Shown: piece by piece, positions 16,485 through 16,671 of the stretch | Numbering within the stretch: position 1 is the first letter of the stretch | How the letters are laid out: each line of letters opens with the position of its first letter | DNA from: CAZLLV01 sp964560325 | GTDB lineage: Bacteria; Acidobacteriota; Thermoanaerobaculia; Multivoradales; DATKCC01 | Direction: 5' to 3' | DNA length: 16,671 bases | NCBI GenBank assembly: GCA_964560325.1 | Contig: CAZLLV010000530.1 | Coordinates: 1 to 16,671, forward strand | Position numbers and translations under genes: made by a program | Notes under the pieces: model-generated | Told to the model about the DNA's origin: nothing | Seen by the model: the letters and a program-made list of their open reading frames with translations, nothing else | Database searches by the model: none

Positions 16485-16671
16485 GGCTCGGGAGCCGGAC
16501 GGGCGAATCCGGCGCACCTCGCCGCGTGGTCCCGCCCTCGAACGCCGGCGGTGACCGCCCCCCCCCCTTGATCTGGGTGCGCGAACCGGAAGCGACCACG
16601 CCCTTCCCTCTGACGGTTCGCGCTCGTCGTAAGTTCCTCCGTCTACATCACTTCCCGACCCACCACCTCCA
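16485..16671. other. Apparently non-coding tail with a 10-C run
   Basis: The last 187 bases after the penicillin-binding protein hold no gene I can support. The only notable item is a run of ten C residues at 16558-16567, preceded by GGCGGTGACCG. Base composition drops toward the end (CTTCCCTCTGACGG and similar), which may mark the promoter region of a gene beyond the window. There is no clear terminator for the penicillin-binding protein gene. Confidence 0.5.

Noticed and set aside
13857..16517. 886-codon open frame on the minus strand
   Set aside because: It is the exact antisense of the penicillin-binding protein. The translation is rich in His, Arg, Leu and Asp-Val-Asp style repeats typical of high-GC shadow frames, with no recognisable domain.

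Overview
This is a very GC-rich bacterial chromosome window. Two features point to an Acidobacteriota-type genome, possibly the Thermoanaerobaculia side of the phylum: a secreted 'VWFA-related Acidobacterial' protein and a classical A-type RNase P RNA. The phylum call is inference from gene content and base composition. Most genes are core functions (chromosome condensation, nucleotide excision repair, peptidoglycan synthesis and recycling, tRNA processing) with less-studied signalling or membrane genes between them. I see no CRISPR array, prophage, transposase, tRNA or rRNA.

Layout. From 1 to 2446 everything is on the minus strand and reads leftward: a cyclic-nucleotide-binding/FHA signalling protein, a four-helix membrane protein, scpA and the start of scpB, which runs off the window. 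A 14-codon micro-ORF links scpA to scpB by ATGA overlaps at both ends. From 2447 to 5102 the VWFA-related lipidless secreted protein lies on the plus strand between two direct copies of part of the LD-carboxypeptidase gene (ldcA). The right copy is inside an intact ldcA; the left copy is a decayed 125-bp remnant. From 5291 to 5715 is rnpB (minus). From 5757 to 8469 are a J-like/TPR protein and uvrC (minus, uvrC first). A divergent plus-strand gene (8607-9401) encodes an exported TenA/heme-oxygenase-fold protein with no histidine. Then come a minus-strand diguanylate cyclase with an RsbR-type N-terminal sensor region (9402-10427), and a minus-strand group: a small anchored protein, uvrB (TTG start) and a DUF3667-type zinc-ribbon membrane protein overlapping uvrB by 4 bp. 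The window ends with a divergent plus-strand class A penicillin-binding protein (13923-16484) and about 190 bp of apparently non-coding DNA.

How the genes fit. UvrB and UvrC are both here but in separate transcription units. ScpA and ScpB form the kleisin part of the SMC complex. The PBP1A builds peptidoglycan, and the LD-carboxypeptidase trims recycled muropeptides. The signalling proteins (cNMP/FHA, GGDEF) have no obvious partner in the window.

The strongest unusual signals are the ldcA remnant and flanking repeat around the VWFA gene, the histidine-free exported TenA-like protein, the scpA-scpB micro-ORF, and the J-like domain with HPL in place of HPD. I did not find convincing evidence for a new multi-gene system.
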